Assembly (NCBI RefSeq): GCF_030253575.1
Contig: NC_080568.1
Location: 32,701,001-32,765,000 of the forward strand
DNA: 64,000 nucleotides
Reading direction: 5' to 3'
Origin: Rhododendron vialii
Lineage: Eukaryota > Streptophyta > Magnoliopsida > Ericales > Ericaceae
Shown here: positions 54,025 to 64,000 of the stretch, piece after piece
Position numbering within the stretch: the first letter of the stretch is position 1
Layout of the letters: every line of letters starts with the position of its first letter
The notes under the pieces: generated by a model
What the model was told of the DNA's origin: nothing
What the model saw: the letters and a program-made list of their open reading frames with translations, nothing else
Databases searched by the model: none
Made by a program: the position numbers and the translations under genes

Positions 54025-54347
54025 ACGAAAAATCGAATCTTTCTCAACTAATACGCGACGAATTTCGCAGAGAACGAGGTGTCAATTTGGATTGCCTGTG
54101 ATCTGCGTAAGGCTACGGCAGGGTGGGGGAAAATCTAAACCCTAGACTTTTTTTTTGATTTTTTTTTCTTTTTGGTGATTTGGTGCGTCGAATTTTTGCA
54201 AGGGATTGGATTGACTCGAGTCTCTCTCTCTAGTTTGGGAAAAGAACTGGAGCAGTCCAGCCCAGCATTTGGTACGATTTATAATCCGGCCCACTTTGGT
54301 TATTATTTTCAAGAGCAACTTCCTGGCCGGTTCTGTCTGGGTGAAGA
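54025..54347 (-). promoter_or_regulatory. 5' UTR/promoter side of CASC3 gene
   Basis: Leader and proximal upstream region of CASC3. There is a T-rich stretch at 54149-54173 and a CT tract at 54222-54232. No TATA box is convincing. Confidence 0.4.
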
Positions 54348-55193
54348 ATAGCCCACTAGGTCCCACTCAAAGAGCTCATAGTCAAGTAAGTCCTTTTCAT
54401 TATTTTGTTGACAAAACTACCCTTCGCAAAAAATAGGCGATTTGAGAGACGATCCAACCACCACCACACCACCACGACGCCGCCACCACTACCACCACCA
54501 CGTCGCCGCCGCCACCACCACCACCACCACCACAATGCCGCCGCCGCCGCCCCCACCACCACTACGTCACCGCCACCACCACCATGCCACCGCGCCGCCA
54601 CCACCACCGGCGCCACTACTCCACCACCACCACCACTCCTCCACCACCACCACGTCGCCGCCACCACTACCACCACCACCACGACGCCACCACCCCCACC
54701 GCTACCATCACCACCACAATGCCGCCGCCACGACCACGACGCCACCATCGCTGCAGCCACCACCACCACCACGCCGCCGCCGCCACCACCACCACTACAA
54801 TTAACAGTGTTAAATTTTTGTCTAAATTAACAGTGTTAATTTTCGTCTAAATTCACACCCCAATTAACAGTGTTAATCCGCCACGATTAACAGTGTTAAT
54901 TGTGGTGGTGGTGGCAGCGGTAGCATGGTGGTGGCAGTGGTGGTGGTGGTGGTGATGATGGTGGAGTGGTGGTGGTGGTCATTGTGGTGGCGGTGGCGGC
55001 GTTGTGGTGGTGGTGGTGGCGGCGTGACGGCGGTGGTAGTGGCGCTGGTTGTGATGGTGGTGGTGGTGGTGGTAGTGGTGGTGTAGGAGGTTGTATGGGT
55101 TCATTTGTTTTTAAACAGGGGTAAAAATGTAAAATACACTCCACAGGATCTATTAGGAATTGCACTCTATAGAAAAAGGATCTAGTGGGCTAT
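54348..55193. mobile_element. Foldback element with CCA/TGG repeat arms
   Basis: Outer ends ATAGCCCACTAGGTCC and GGATCTAGTGGGCTAT are inverted repeats. The left interior (54462-54798) is almost only CCACCA/CCGCCG triplets and the right interior (54900-55086) is their complement TGGTGG, so the whole can fold back. Between them a near-palindromic 15-mer, ATTAACAGTGTTAAT, occurs four times (54800-54899). The His- and Pro-rich frames here are by-products. The CACTA/TAGTG words inside the ends recall CACTA transposons, but no 3-bp duplication is visible. Confidence 0.7.
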
Positions 55194-56879
55194 GAAATTG
55201 AAAAATAGGACCGGCCCAGAATTAACTCTATTTTCAAAGGATACGGCTTTTCTGTCGCTTGGGCCAGAACTGCACATCGTGGGGTTTGGCTTGTTCCGAC
55301 TCCATTTCGCGTTTATTCTAGCGCCCGATTTTCGTTCATATTGTATAGTTCGTTGAGTAAGATAGTCACGTGAAAATTCAAGTCAATCGAAGGCCGAACA
55401 ATATCTAAAGAGCACATTGATCTTTGTTGAAGTTGAAACCTTGTGTGCCCAACTCATTTATTCTCCATAGGAATGTGTTCCGATCAAATATTATTTGGAT
55501 TCCGGTTGACTTGAATTTTTACTTGACTACCATACTTATAGTGAGCATTAGGATGTGAAGGAAATCGATCATTAAAATGAACGCGAAATTGGGTCGGAAC
55601 AAGCCGGACCACAACCCCATAGTGTGCAATTTTTCCCCCAAAACGGCCAAAAAAAGTCATTTCCATTTTCAAATTGAATGAGGATCATTTCGAATTACCT
55701 CCTAGAATATCAGTTAAATTATCATAAAGACTTGGAATCTATCTTAATCTCAATTAAACACTTAAAGTTGTACAAATTCTTCCATCAAACCCTGTACCAA
55801 ACAAGAGATTATTCGACTATGCTGCAAACTACAATGCTTTTGGGGCCTTTTTCACCGTACGTTGGTGTGGAGTTCACACGCCTTGGAGTTGACCGCATAC
55901 CTATGTGTGATCGATGAGAGTGTCCCTGAGCATTGCTCCAAAAATATGGAATAACTTCACGTTGCAATCCTCATCAAATTCTTGATGGAATTCGGTAACA
56001 GTAGAAGTTATTTTTCTCAATTTTCTTTCTTTCTATTTTAACAGCCGTGAAACTAAACAGTTAATTTTTGTCATTGTTTCTCACCTCTTTTACTCTTACT
56101 TTTTCTTTTCCAAAGTTTCATACATATTCCGAAACAAAAAGAGAATACTTTAGGACATCTACTGCGGGGGGTGGGGTTTAAACTTTCATTCGTTTCTACC
56201 ATTTTAAGGACAAAAAGTAAATAAAATCATACTTGTTAGTTTTTTTTTTCCCAAAAAAATAATCATACCGGTAATGAATAGGACAGTAACTAAAAACGTT
56301 AGTACACTACAAAAACCAACGATCATTTAGTGATTGAAAACTTGGATTTTGATTGGACAATACTCAGGTTCAAGTTTCCATACCTTTTGTTGGGGCTGAA
56401 CATACTACTCACAACATCCACACGTGGAGAGACCTTAACTTTGGTCCCGATATAGTTGCGGAGATCCCCTAAAGATAATAGTGTGGCGTGACAATGCAAT
56501 ACTCCTTGGTGTAGGTAACGGGTACCATAGCTTCTTTTTTTCAACGATCATGAATGTCCGTATCAGCTTACGAACATTTGAAAAAAGTATCGATAAATTA
56601 TAAACTTAGATATCTTGAATTCAAAACTTTGACAATCTTTTGTTGTCAAGTCGCAAAAGAGAGAATGTCCCTTACCTTTTAGTTTCGGGGGTACGTAGCA
56701 TTACTGGTACTTTTTTGTTCTTTGTAGTTGACTTTTTTTCGAACAAGTCCATATCCATTTTACTTCTGGATCCTCTAGTACTTCAGATAAATAACAAAGA
56801 GGTAAAAGCGTAACTAAAATCCAAAAGGATTTCAGTAATGCTTAAATCTTATTCATGCAATCAGTAGGAGATTATCACT
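55194..56879. other. Intergenic, nothing recognised
   Basis: About 1.7 kb of AT-rich sequence. TAATAGTAAGTATGG-type hairpin words occur near 55330-55620 (GTCGGAACAAGCCGGACCACA mirrors GGCTTGTTCCGAC at 55287), suggesting another decayed foldback between 55285 and 55610. No gene. Confidence 0.45.
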
Positions 56880-57085
56880 CAATTAATGTTTAGCCCTAAG
56901 GATTAGTCTATTTGGTTTGTAAGTTTGCTCCCTATACAATTGACAAGTGTTCGATTCTTGGGGTAGGCCACAAAAAAGTAATTTTTTGTGAATCCCCTAG
57001 TCCTGGCATGGATGGCCTGCCTGTGACCGGACCGGCAAAGGAATTAGTTGAGGTGTGCATAAGCTGGTCCCGACACTCTGACCAG
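56880..57085 (+). mobile_element. Probable tRNA-derived SINE
   Basis: TTAGTCTATTTGGTTTG and AAGTGTTCGATTCTTGG resemble pol III A- and B-boxes. The 3' part GGAATTAGTTGAGGTGTGCA, then TAAGCTGGTCCCGACACT resembles a repeat common in eudicot genomes. Ends are unclear. Confidence 0.5.
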
Positions 57086-57133
57086 TGAAAATAAATATAA
57101 ATAATGCTCACTTCCTTAACTAGCTATATAGCC

Positions 57134-57140
57134 TATAAAT
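57134..57140 (+). promoter_or_regulatory. TATA box of Cys-rich gene
   Basis: TATAAAT, 83 bp before the start codon; a GA tract (57189-57222) fills the leader up to the ATG. Confidence 0.7.
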
Positions 57141-57187
57141 AAGGATACCTATGCATGAAATCTAAAACACAAGTTCTCTACAGAAAG

Positions 57188-57222
<35 letters not shown>

Positions 57223-57227
<5 letters not shown>

Positions 57228-57678
57228 TGGAAATCAAGGTAGGAGATTATCATGTGTTGCGGGAATTTGGATGGGATTGATCATAATACTACTAGTAGCT
57301 CAAGCACTCGTGGCGGAGGCAGCAGCTGATGATCAGACGGTAAATGAAAGCCCCTGCGTTTCGGCATGTCGGAAGAAATGCTTTGCATGTTATTTCAGAC
57401 GCTGTTATGTTCTTCCCTGGTGCTTTAACAAGTGCAAAGCTAAGTGCAGTGCAAGGGTTGTTTCTGAAGCCATAAATGTGCCTTTCAACTGTGCAAAACA
57501 CAAGTGCTCCAAATTTGCACCAGGTATGCCTATATATGTAACACCGAAACCTGGCTATACAATTGATTCAACCAAATTGTTGCACTGTATGATTCTCATG
57601 CGATTTGTTATTGTTGCAGATTTGAAGGAATTTGAAGTCTGTGCAAACAGTTGCAACCACGACTGCAACGCCAAATAG
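57223..57678 (+). CDS. Small secreted Cys-rich protein
   Basis: Exons 57223-57523 and 57620-57678 (CCAG|GTATGCC ... TTGTTGCAG|ATTTG) join to 119 residues. A signal peptide is clear: basic MAGNQGRRLS, hydrophobic core GIWMGLIIILLVAQALVAEA. The mature part has 13 Cys, many as C-x3-C or C-x2-C: CVSACRKKCFACYFRRCY, then PWCFNKCKAKC, NCAKHKC and finally VCANSCNHDC. It is basic in the middle. The pattern resembles plant thionin-like or hairpin-type antimicrobial peptides, but I cannot assign a family. The 96-base intron is a multiple of three without a stop, so the unspliced transcript would give a 151-residue protein with 32 extra residues. A short leader with a GA tract and a TATA box suggest a regulated, possibly highly expressed gene. 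Confidence 0.8.
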
Positions 57679-58496
57679 TCCTAGTGGTTCTTAACTTCCT
57701 ACTTTAGTCCTATCACAAAATATGAGCAACATATGTAGCTGTAAAGGCAATGTTTAATGTCAATATATCCTTCATGGATCCGATGAATGCTTCATCTTGT
57801 GTGGACCTGCTATCTGAAATTTGAACTAAAAAATGCGTTCAAATCTTGTCTTTGTGAAGCAGTGATGACAACAGAGATAAACAAGAAAAGATAGAGAAAA
57901 GACATGGATATGTTTAAACATCTTTTCTCAATCTTTTTTTCCTCGCTTTGCAAAACACTCTAAACAACGAAGATCCAAACACAGACTTCAGACAGGATAG
58001 TAAACATGCAATAAGCCATGGACATCCGCATATTTCCTGCAGAAGACCTAAGCATGTGAAAGCATATTAAAGCCCAATCCAGAGAGTGTAGCACATCAGA
58101 CTGTTCTTAAGTTCTTAACTTCATCAACCTGTTCCAAAAATAACGTTTGAAAACCAATACATCTATGACGATAACATAAAGACAGGAATTTCATGTATAA
58201 CTCAAGATTTATCAGACAACTCGAAAAATACGTTTGGCGATTTCCATGTCTTTAGAGCTACAAAGTAGAAACTTCGACCCGACGCCAGGATTTACCCAGA
58301 ATTTGAACAAGTCTACTGGGTAAAAACAACAACAAAATGGATAGGACTCTGCTAACTGTTCTTTATAGGCCATAGAAGTTACCAACCCCAAACAACCTCC
58401 TCCGTCTACTTCCTCCACCGCAAGAAAAGGAAACAGATGTCGGAAGTAACATTATGAGAGAAAAAACAGTTCTCTATCAACTAACTTGGACAACTT
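57679..58496. other. Convergent 3' region
   Basis: Contains the 3' UTRs of the Cys-rich gene (plus) and the NUP50-like gene (minus). No other gene seen. Confidence 0.45.
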
Positions 58497-59708
58497 TCAA
58501 TCATCTGACTCCTTGGGAGAATTTTCAGGTGTTTTCAAAACAGTAGCTGTTTTGCCTTTATGTTCCGTGACAGCAACACGAAACTCTTCAACAATAGAAG
58601 CATCCTTAAACTTCAAAGCAAATGTAGAGAGATCTCCCTTTCCTTCAACAGCACTATTCATGCAGGCAAAAGTGATGCCTCTCTTTTCCATATTAGTCAG
58701 CTTCATATCCGGGTATAGGCTTGCATTTAAAATCAACCTGTAGTTTCCTCTAGCTCTCATTACGAGTCTGGCTTTCCCTTTTTCGTTGGTCAGGACATTC
58801 ACCTTGAGTTCTCCCTTCCCTCGCTCCTTCCAACCACCTTCGACAAACTCAAATAGCACAGAATCAGCTGTAAAAACGACGTTTTCATTCTCTTCCCCTG
58901 TTTCAACCGCAACCTCCTGCATTGAGGGGATTCCACTTCCCTCACTTTTAGTACCAAGGGAAACCCCTGTTGTGCCAAAGAGGGAAGAATTTCCATTATT
59001 AGGAAGACTCAACCCAAAAGTAGGGTAGGAACCAGAACCTGGCGGAGATCCTTCTTTAGGAATTGATCCAAAAGAGAACGTAGAAGAGGAGAACCCAGTT
59101 CCGGTTAGTCCTGTGAAGGCGTTTTGGGTGCTTGAAAGTTGGTGAAAGGAACTTAAGGATGCAGCTTCCGCTTCTTTTTCTATATTGTCACCACCATGGT
59201 CTGTTTTCTGCTTGCTCTCTGTCATAGTACCCTCAGTCCCTTTGTTATCTTCATTCTCAGTTTTATCCCCTTCTGTTGCCTTCTCATATGCAAGTCCTGC
59301 TTTGCCGCCCTCCTCACCCACCTTATCAGGTTCCCTCTCACATACAACAGGCTCTGCACCTGCCTCATCGACCTTGTTTTCTGAAACTGATTCTTTGTTC
59401 TCATTTTTCTTTCCGTCAACATCTTCTAAAACTTTTTTATCATTTTCCACTTTTGGATTGGTGGAAGGAACCAAGCGAATCCCGGCGAAAGGGTTAGAAG
59501 AAGGGATTGACGGGGTCGACGATGGTTGATTCCGACGAACTTTGACAATTCTTCTATTTGCCAGCACCTCCTCACTAGCCTTCTTGAAAGTCCCAGTCTC
59601 TAGTTCAGAAGACTCTTCATCGTCATCCAGACCAGGGTTATCTCGTGATAGTTCCCTTCCAGCTGCCCTCTTCTTTGAAGGTGGGATGTTATTTTCTGGA
59701 TCCCCCAT
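58497..59708 (-). CDS. NUP50: NUP50-like nucleoporin with Ran-binding domain
   Basis: A single coding exon of 403 residues on minus, starting MGDPENNIPPSKKRAAGREL. Residues 1-75 match the plant NUP50 N-terminus (KKRAAGREL, then GTFKKASEEVLANRRIVKVR, NPFAGIRL), the region that in the family binds importin-alpha. A long acidic/Lys-rich linker follows, with FG-type dipeptides (FSFGS, PTFGLS, LFGTTG) at ~210-255. Residues ~283-400 form a RanBP1-type domain (VLFEFVEGGWKERGKGELKV, RLVMRARGNYRLILNASLYP, GITFACMN, FALKFKD). Expected role: mobile nuclear-basket nucleoporin helping recycle importin-alpha. A 5'-UTR intron (59746-61082) splits the leader. Confidence 0.93.
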   Translation of the reverse strand: MGDPENNIPPSKKRAAGRELSRDNPGLDDDEESSELETGTFKKASEEVLANRRIVKVRRNQPSSTPSIPSSNPFAGIRLVPSTNPKVENDKKVLEDVDGKKNENKESVSENKVDEAGAEPVVCEREPDKVGEEGGKAGLAYEKATEGDKTENEDNKGTEGTMTESKQKTDHGGDNIEKEAEAASLSSFHQLSSTQNAFTGLTGTGFSSSTFSFGSIPKEGSPPGSGSYPTFGLSLPNNGNSSLFGTTGVSLGTKSEGSGIPSMQEVAVETGEENENVVFTADSVLFEFVEGGWKERGKGELKVNVLTNEKGKARLVMRARGNYRLILNASLYPDMKLTNMEKRGITFACMNSAVEGKGDLSTFALKFKDASIVEEFRVAVTEHKGKTATVLKTPENSPKESDD

Positions 59709-60575
59709 TCAGAAGCCAAAAATAAACTGATCTGTGACCTGTCCTCTAAACAAAGGAAAGAATGTTATTTTCCACAGGAAAAAAGAACAAAAAACACCAA
59801 CAGACATGACCAATAGCAGCGCTCACGAAAGTCAAGTTTCCCTAAAACGAGAAAAGAAAGACTAACGGAAGCACAAATGGTACAGATTCAAAAAGACAGA
59901 AATATCAGTAGATATGGATTCATACTCATCAATGAGATCAATCAGCTATTTTCCAATCAAAATAGACTATACAGGCGTCCTACAATAGTAGACACTACCA
60001 GCATATGTATAAAGAAATTTTCATTTACTTTGCGTTTTGGAGAGGGTGACGAGTGACAACCCACCTCCAGCACCAACAAATTACAAATGAAGAATTAAAA
60101 ATTGCTAATAGCACTAGGTAACCATTACAATGCAAAAATATCGCGAAACGAATAATTTAATAGCACATTTATCATCAAATCCCATATGGTTTACTGGAGT
60201 CTATAATTATAATTACCTATTCTTGCCTTTGACTGAAACATAATCTGAAAGTGCTTAGAAATACATTGAGTGAGCTGTAAAGTGTGAGATTTATCTCATA
60301 TTAGATTAGAACAAATGAGCTATTAAGAAAATCAACCGGATTAGAAACCAGGTTAAGGATCAATGGGCAACTAATGGATCGACCAGAATGGCACCATTGA
60401 ATCTACAGATCTCACAGACACCTATATAGGAATTCGTTAAATGGAACTGAAAATCCTCAAATTCTTACGTAAATTCTGTTCTACACTTCTACTGAACAAA
60501 AGAGCGGAAGCGAACATAGTATAAGTACTTCCAATACAAAAGGGGAGAAAAGTAGCACAAAATATCGAATACGTA

Positions 60576-60776
60576 CCCCTTCTGTCTCAAAAAGATTGTC
60601 GAGTCTGCAAAAAGCGATCGGAAAAAAATAAATTTTATAAAGAAAATCTCAATTATTTTGTAAATTTTAAGAACTCATTATTTTGAGTAACTAGCAACAA
60701 AAAGCAAAAAGTGACTTTTTCCGACAAAAATGCATCATTTTTCAGCTCCCGTAACAATCTTTCGGAACGGAAGTGG
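60576..60776. mobile_element. Stowaway-like MITE 5, degraded ends
   Basis: TA at 60574-60575 and 60777-60778. Ends CCCCTTCTGTCTCAAAAAGA and AATCTTTCGGAACGGAAGTG are inverted but imperfect. Confidence 0.75.
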
Positions 60777-61041
60777 TATCATATGCGCACTCTAAAGACC
60801 ACACGTTATAGTTTCACATCAAACTCTAATGCCACTTTCTCCAAATCAAGAAACTAATTAAGGAAGCAACAACAGCTGCTACTTCAAACACAATTACATC
60901 GCTTTATTAAAATGACCCAGAATCACTCTATCTCAAATTGAAGGCACAAAGAAACAGAACGGGTTGTAAAAGAACGATGAAACAGAAAATCTGGCACCAC
61001 ATGAAGATTATATTTCCACCTATACATACATATATAAACAC

Positions 61042-61042
61042 T

Positions 61043-61078
<36 letters not shown>
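61042..61078. repeat. (GA)n microsatellite
   Basis: About 18 GA units just inside the leader intron of the NUP50-like gene. Confidence 0.9.
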
Positions 61079-61080
<2 letters not shown>

Positions 61081-61082
61081 AC

Positions 61083-61215
61083 CTGGGGAAAGGAATTGAA
61101 CTGTTATGCAGAATCAGAACATGTGGCTTCCAATCAAGTAACGACTGAACTGTCTTTACAAACCCTAGAACTTCGTTTCAGATATATCTTTTCTTTGCAA
61201 TAAAAAAAAGACGTG
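61083..61215 (-). promoter_or_regulatory. Leader exon 1 of NUP50-like gene
   Basis: Sense-strand sequence AACGAAGTTCTAGGGTTTGT leads to the donor at 61082. The TAGGGTTT (telo-box-like) word is common in leaders of housekeeping plant genes. Confidence 0.5.
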
Positions 61216-61369
61216 TATATGGTGGAATGCGTCGATCCGGTTCAATCTTATACCTTTACCGTCATGGGCCGGGCCGGAACCCAGTTCAAGTGATTTTTTT
61301 TCCCAATATTATATATATCGGCAGGAATTAGCGAGAAATGTTGGAGAGGAAGTTAATGAGTTAGTCCAC

Positions 61370-61480
61370 ATGAAATTCAGTAGCTGTCCATAAACCTGAA
61401 TCTCAAACGCCTCTGACGAGGCTCGAATCCTGACCTCCCTTGTGTGACGACCAAGAAATAACCGCTGGGCTACAAACACA
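61370..61480 (-). mobile_element. tRNA-like SINE head
   Basis: On minus: TGTAGCCCAGCGGTTATTTC (A-box TAGCCCAGCGG) and, about 30 bp on, GTCAGGATTCGAGCCTC (B-box GGATTCGAGCC). Typical of a tRNA-derived SINE 5' part; the tail is not resolved. Confidence 0.55.
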
Positions 61481-61489
61481 TTGGTTAAA

Positions 61490-63268
61490 TGAATGTTTAT
61501 TGAATTGGCCCACTTTAAAGTTTGTTTGGATTATGAAAAGGAAAAAATAAAAGAAGGGAAAGTTAACAAATTTTTTCTTCCACCGTTTGGCTTTGAGAGA
61601 AGGGAATTGAAGTTTTGTGCAAGGTAAAAATTTCCTCCCAGTTTCTTTTCTTAATTTTTTTTCCCGTTGTTTTTCTCAAGTTCCAAACCCACCGTTAGTT
61701 TTTTCATTATAACACAAAATGGATATGCGAGCTACCTTGCATAATTGCGGATAGTGTTGTATACAATAATTCTTATTACCACTTAAGTATTGCAAGAATT
61801 TCATTACGTTATGTCAAGGTTGAAGGTAAAAGTCTCACAGTGTATTACAAGCACTAAAAAATGTGCTTACTAAATGCCTATGATAAAGACTCAAACTCAG
61901 GCATTAAGCAAGAAATTTTAAGTATTTAGTCATTGAACCAAACATTTTAGTCTGGATGTTTTCAAGAATTAGGATTGAGAACTGTAGAAGTATTTTTCCC
62001 ATCAACAATTTGTATGAAATAAACATTGGAGGAGTGGAACTTGAGTTCTTTTATCTTTTTCTGTTTTTTTGGTAATGGATCTCGAGTTCAAATGATTTGA
62101 ATGACAAGCGTTTTTTCGGTATACATGCAAGAACACCAAAATATGTATTACTACAATATTTAAGGTGAATTCGAGAGAATTGAGCTCGATATCTAAACCA
62201 CATTTGAGTAGACACCCACGCATTTGGACTAAACTTGCAAGTTGTGAATTATTAGGTGAATTAGGAAGGAATTCACCAGAAGAATTAAATCTCTCTTGAG
62301 AGGAGTGCAAATTCACCTCCTTTTATGCATTGGATATGGTCAACAAATTCAAAGCTACACTTTGTCCTTGTTTTTATTTTATTTTTGTCTATACATTTTT
62401 AGAGGTCAATAAGTTAACAACTAATGGGCGTTTGAAGTCTCTCCGTAGACTCAAACATCAAAGCAGAGTGAAAACTGAGAGATACAACCAGATGAGCTAA
62501 GAATCACATCTATCAAAGTTACACTTGAGACTTCGAGGATTGCAATTTGGAATGTAAAATGGCTAATACCTCTATAATAGGGGAAATAGCTAAAAAGGTG
62601 CTACTTTTCTCCAAAGAATGCCATCTGAGTCCTATGGAAACTTTGGTAAAAATTAGTTCAAATGTCCATAGAAATGGAGACAAATAACCCAGTAAAATGT
62701 GTTCCAAATCCAACCAATTTTGCGGCAGGGGAAAGAGGAAACTCCAAAAGATGGTGTTATTAGAAACAAATATGCTTATAGCTGAAAATTTATAAGGGTT
62801 GGGATGAACTGTAATCATTATCATCATTCACCGTATAAATCATTCTACATTCACAATGGCACGTAAATTTTCGACAGGTAAAAAATTGGCTCAAAGAATA
62901 ATGCTAGAACAACTACCAGGAGCAAGTAAATGAATAACTATAAAAATAAAAGGGACTTGTCTATAACATATGCCCATGACAAAATTCCTCGTGCTACAAC
63001 ATCAACCACAGCAGTGTGACAACTGGTCCCGTAATAATCTTTTTTCAGGCAAACCTAGAAAGAAACAGAAAATAGACAAACAAATAAGTACATATATCAT
63101 GAAATTCAGAATAAACGGGGAAACAAATGCCACTGATTGACGAGGCAAGTCCGAGAAAATCGTGTGGAAAGTATTCAGCCGGTAGATATCACTTGCTGTC
63201 TTATTCCAGTAAAATCCATTTTGCACCAAGAACTCAATAAAAATTGCATTCTCGACTCCTAGAGATTT
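61490..63268. other. Intergenic, nothing recognised
   Basis: Several short open frames without domain character. GTTTGTTTGGATTATGAAAA at 61519 resembles a Tourist-type end, but no partner end was found. Confidence 0.4.
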
Positions 63269-63270
63269 TG

Positions 63271-63378
63271 GGGGCGTTTGGTTATCATTGTTTATGTGCT
63301 TATTCTGTGTCTAAATCTTGTGTCTGATTCGGACTCAAAATAAGCAAATGAATAATGATATAACCAAACATGCACTTA
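63271..63378. mobile_element. Short MITE
   Basis: GCGTTTGGTTATCATTGTTT at the left and AATGATATAACCAAACATGC at the right are imperfect inverted repeats around a ~60-bp centre. Target duplication not clear. Confidence 0.65.
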
Positions 63379-64000
63379 ATCTTCCAACTCTCAGAAGACC
63401 TGTACACATTGGCAGTCGAGTTTCTAGTCAGTAAAGATATAATTTAATGAAACAAACTTGTTTTCCACAACTCAAATCTTCTCTAGTCAGGTACATACCA
63501 CCAGAATCGAACGACAAAAAAAAAGGAGCGTTCCAATACCCCAACATCTGAAATCCTCATTAACATTCTTCAAATGCATATTATCATGTAATCTTATGTG
63601 AAGGTACTAGGCATCGTGATGTCATCTGAGAAAACCTAAAAGCTCCCATTCCAAAATGTATATGAAGTCTTTATATTTCCTGAATGGACCAATTTAAGAG
63701 ATAAATATATACTCCGAATGATCGACAAAGGGAAATGAGGCCTCCTAGATTGAAGAGAGTATCCAACAGCACGGTCATGGATCTCAACAACACTGCGGAA
63801 TATACTCTAATGCAAAGGATACAGCCGAAATATCCACTGCATTTTCTAATACATGTTAATGATCCCAATCCTCATTAAGGATGCATGCAAAAGATGGTTT
63901 TTGTATTTAAGTAATGAAAAAAGAATTTTCCCTTTCAAGCAGCAATTGTGTTCAAACCTTAGCAAACGAGATTGATACAACAGGGACTGACTGTCTTCAC
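63379..64000. other. Right edge, nothing recognised
   Basis: No gene that I can support; a gene on either strand could begin beyond the window. Confidence 0.35.

Larger units (their letters stand above)
59746..61082 (-). other. Leader intron of NUP50-like gene
   Basis: Donor CCCCAG|GTCCCCT at 61082 and acceptor TTGTTTAG|AGGACAG at 59746 (minus strand). It holds Stowaway MITE 5 and, near its 5' end, a CT tract (GA on plus at 61042-61078). Confidence 0.65.

Noticed and set aside
54405-54850. Long His/Pro/Thr-rich open frames in several phases
   Set aside because: They are translations of CCACCA/CCGCCG triplet repeats in the foldback element; all phases are open for the same reason, and there is no start context or domain.
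59185-59529. Ser/Leu-rich plus-strand frame
   Set aside because: Antisense to the acidic linker of the NUP50-like gene.
62519-62827. A 102-codon minus-strand frame with hydrophobic stretches
   Set aside because: No recognisable motif, no splice or promoter context, AT-rich surroundings; chance frame or very old relic.
1-64000. CRISPR arrays, operons, riboswitches, tRNA or rRNA genes
   Set aside because: None seen. The spaced repeats here are tandem duplications or foldback elements, the genome is eukaryotic, and the tRNA-like signals look like SINE heads lacking a complete cloverleaf.

Overview
The window looks like nuclear DNA of a eudicot plant. It has spliced genes with GT-AG introns and leader introns, plant-specific families (KISS ME DEADLY-type F-box/kelch proteins, CPR1-like F-box, CYP714-like P450), and dense plant MITEs (Stowaway, Tourist-like, hAT-like, Mutator-like), L1/RTE LINE tails and one LTR element. 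I cannot name the species.

Layout. 1-8 kb: no intact gene; an enoyl-CoA hydratase relic, a lone LIFEGUARD-family exon, several MITEs and a 5'-truncated LINE with a clean target duplication. 8.2-12.0 kb: a complete membrane-anchored RING-H2 ubiquitin ligase gene (four coding exons, leader intron). 12.4-12.9 kb: CYP714-like pseudogene carrying a 67-bp MITE. 13.9-15.1 kb: intronless CPR1-like F-box gene. 16.5-17.35 kb: relic of the 5' part of the RING gene. 18.3-42.1 kb: a local family of KMD-type F-box/kelch genes (18.5, 29.4 and 38.7 kb, each intronless and 355 aa from the shared start) plus a chimeric pseudogene at 33-34 kb joining the 3' part of the RING gene to the 3' half of a KMD gene. 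A young non-autonomous LTR element (20.64-24.92 kb, 5-bp TSD) lies between the first two KMD genes. 42-44.8 kb: a direct duplication with LINE and Mutator-like MITE insertions. 46.0-54.0 kb, minus: a complete nine-coding-exon CASC3/MLN51 (Barentsz) homologue. 54.35-55.2 kb: a foldback element made mostly of CCA/TGG repeats. 57.2-57.7 kb: a small secreted Cys-rich protein gene. 58.5-61.2 kb, minus: a NUP50-like nucleoporin gene with a leader intron. 61.5-64 kb: no gene recognised.

Functional theme. Four intact genes encode ubiquitin-ligase components (one RING-H2 E3, one CPR1-like F-box, three KMD F-box/kelch adaptors counted as a single family), and two encode mRNA/nuclear-pore functions. They are not an operon or pathway. 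From memory, CASC3 and KMD homologues also lie near each other in Arabidopsis (At1g15280/At1g15670 and At1g80000/At1g80440), so part of the order may be old synteny.

The most informative structure is the duplication around KMD2 (about 27.55-32.99 kb) and KMD3 (about 37.4-42.13 kb). The two copies carry reciprocal transposon insertions, each with its unoccupied site visible in the other copy. This lets element ends and target duplications be read directly and gives a relative history. I found no convincing wholly new coding system; the most unusual structures are the chimeric RING-KMD pseudogene, the hairpin-rich interior of the LTR element and the CCA/TGG foldback.
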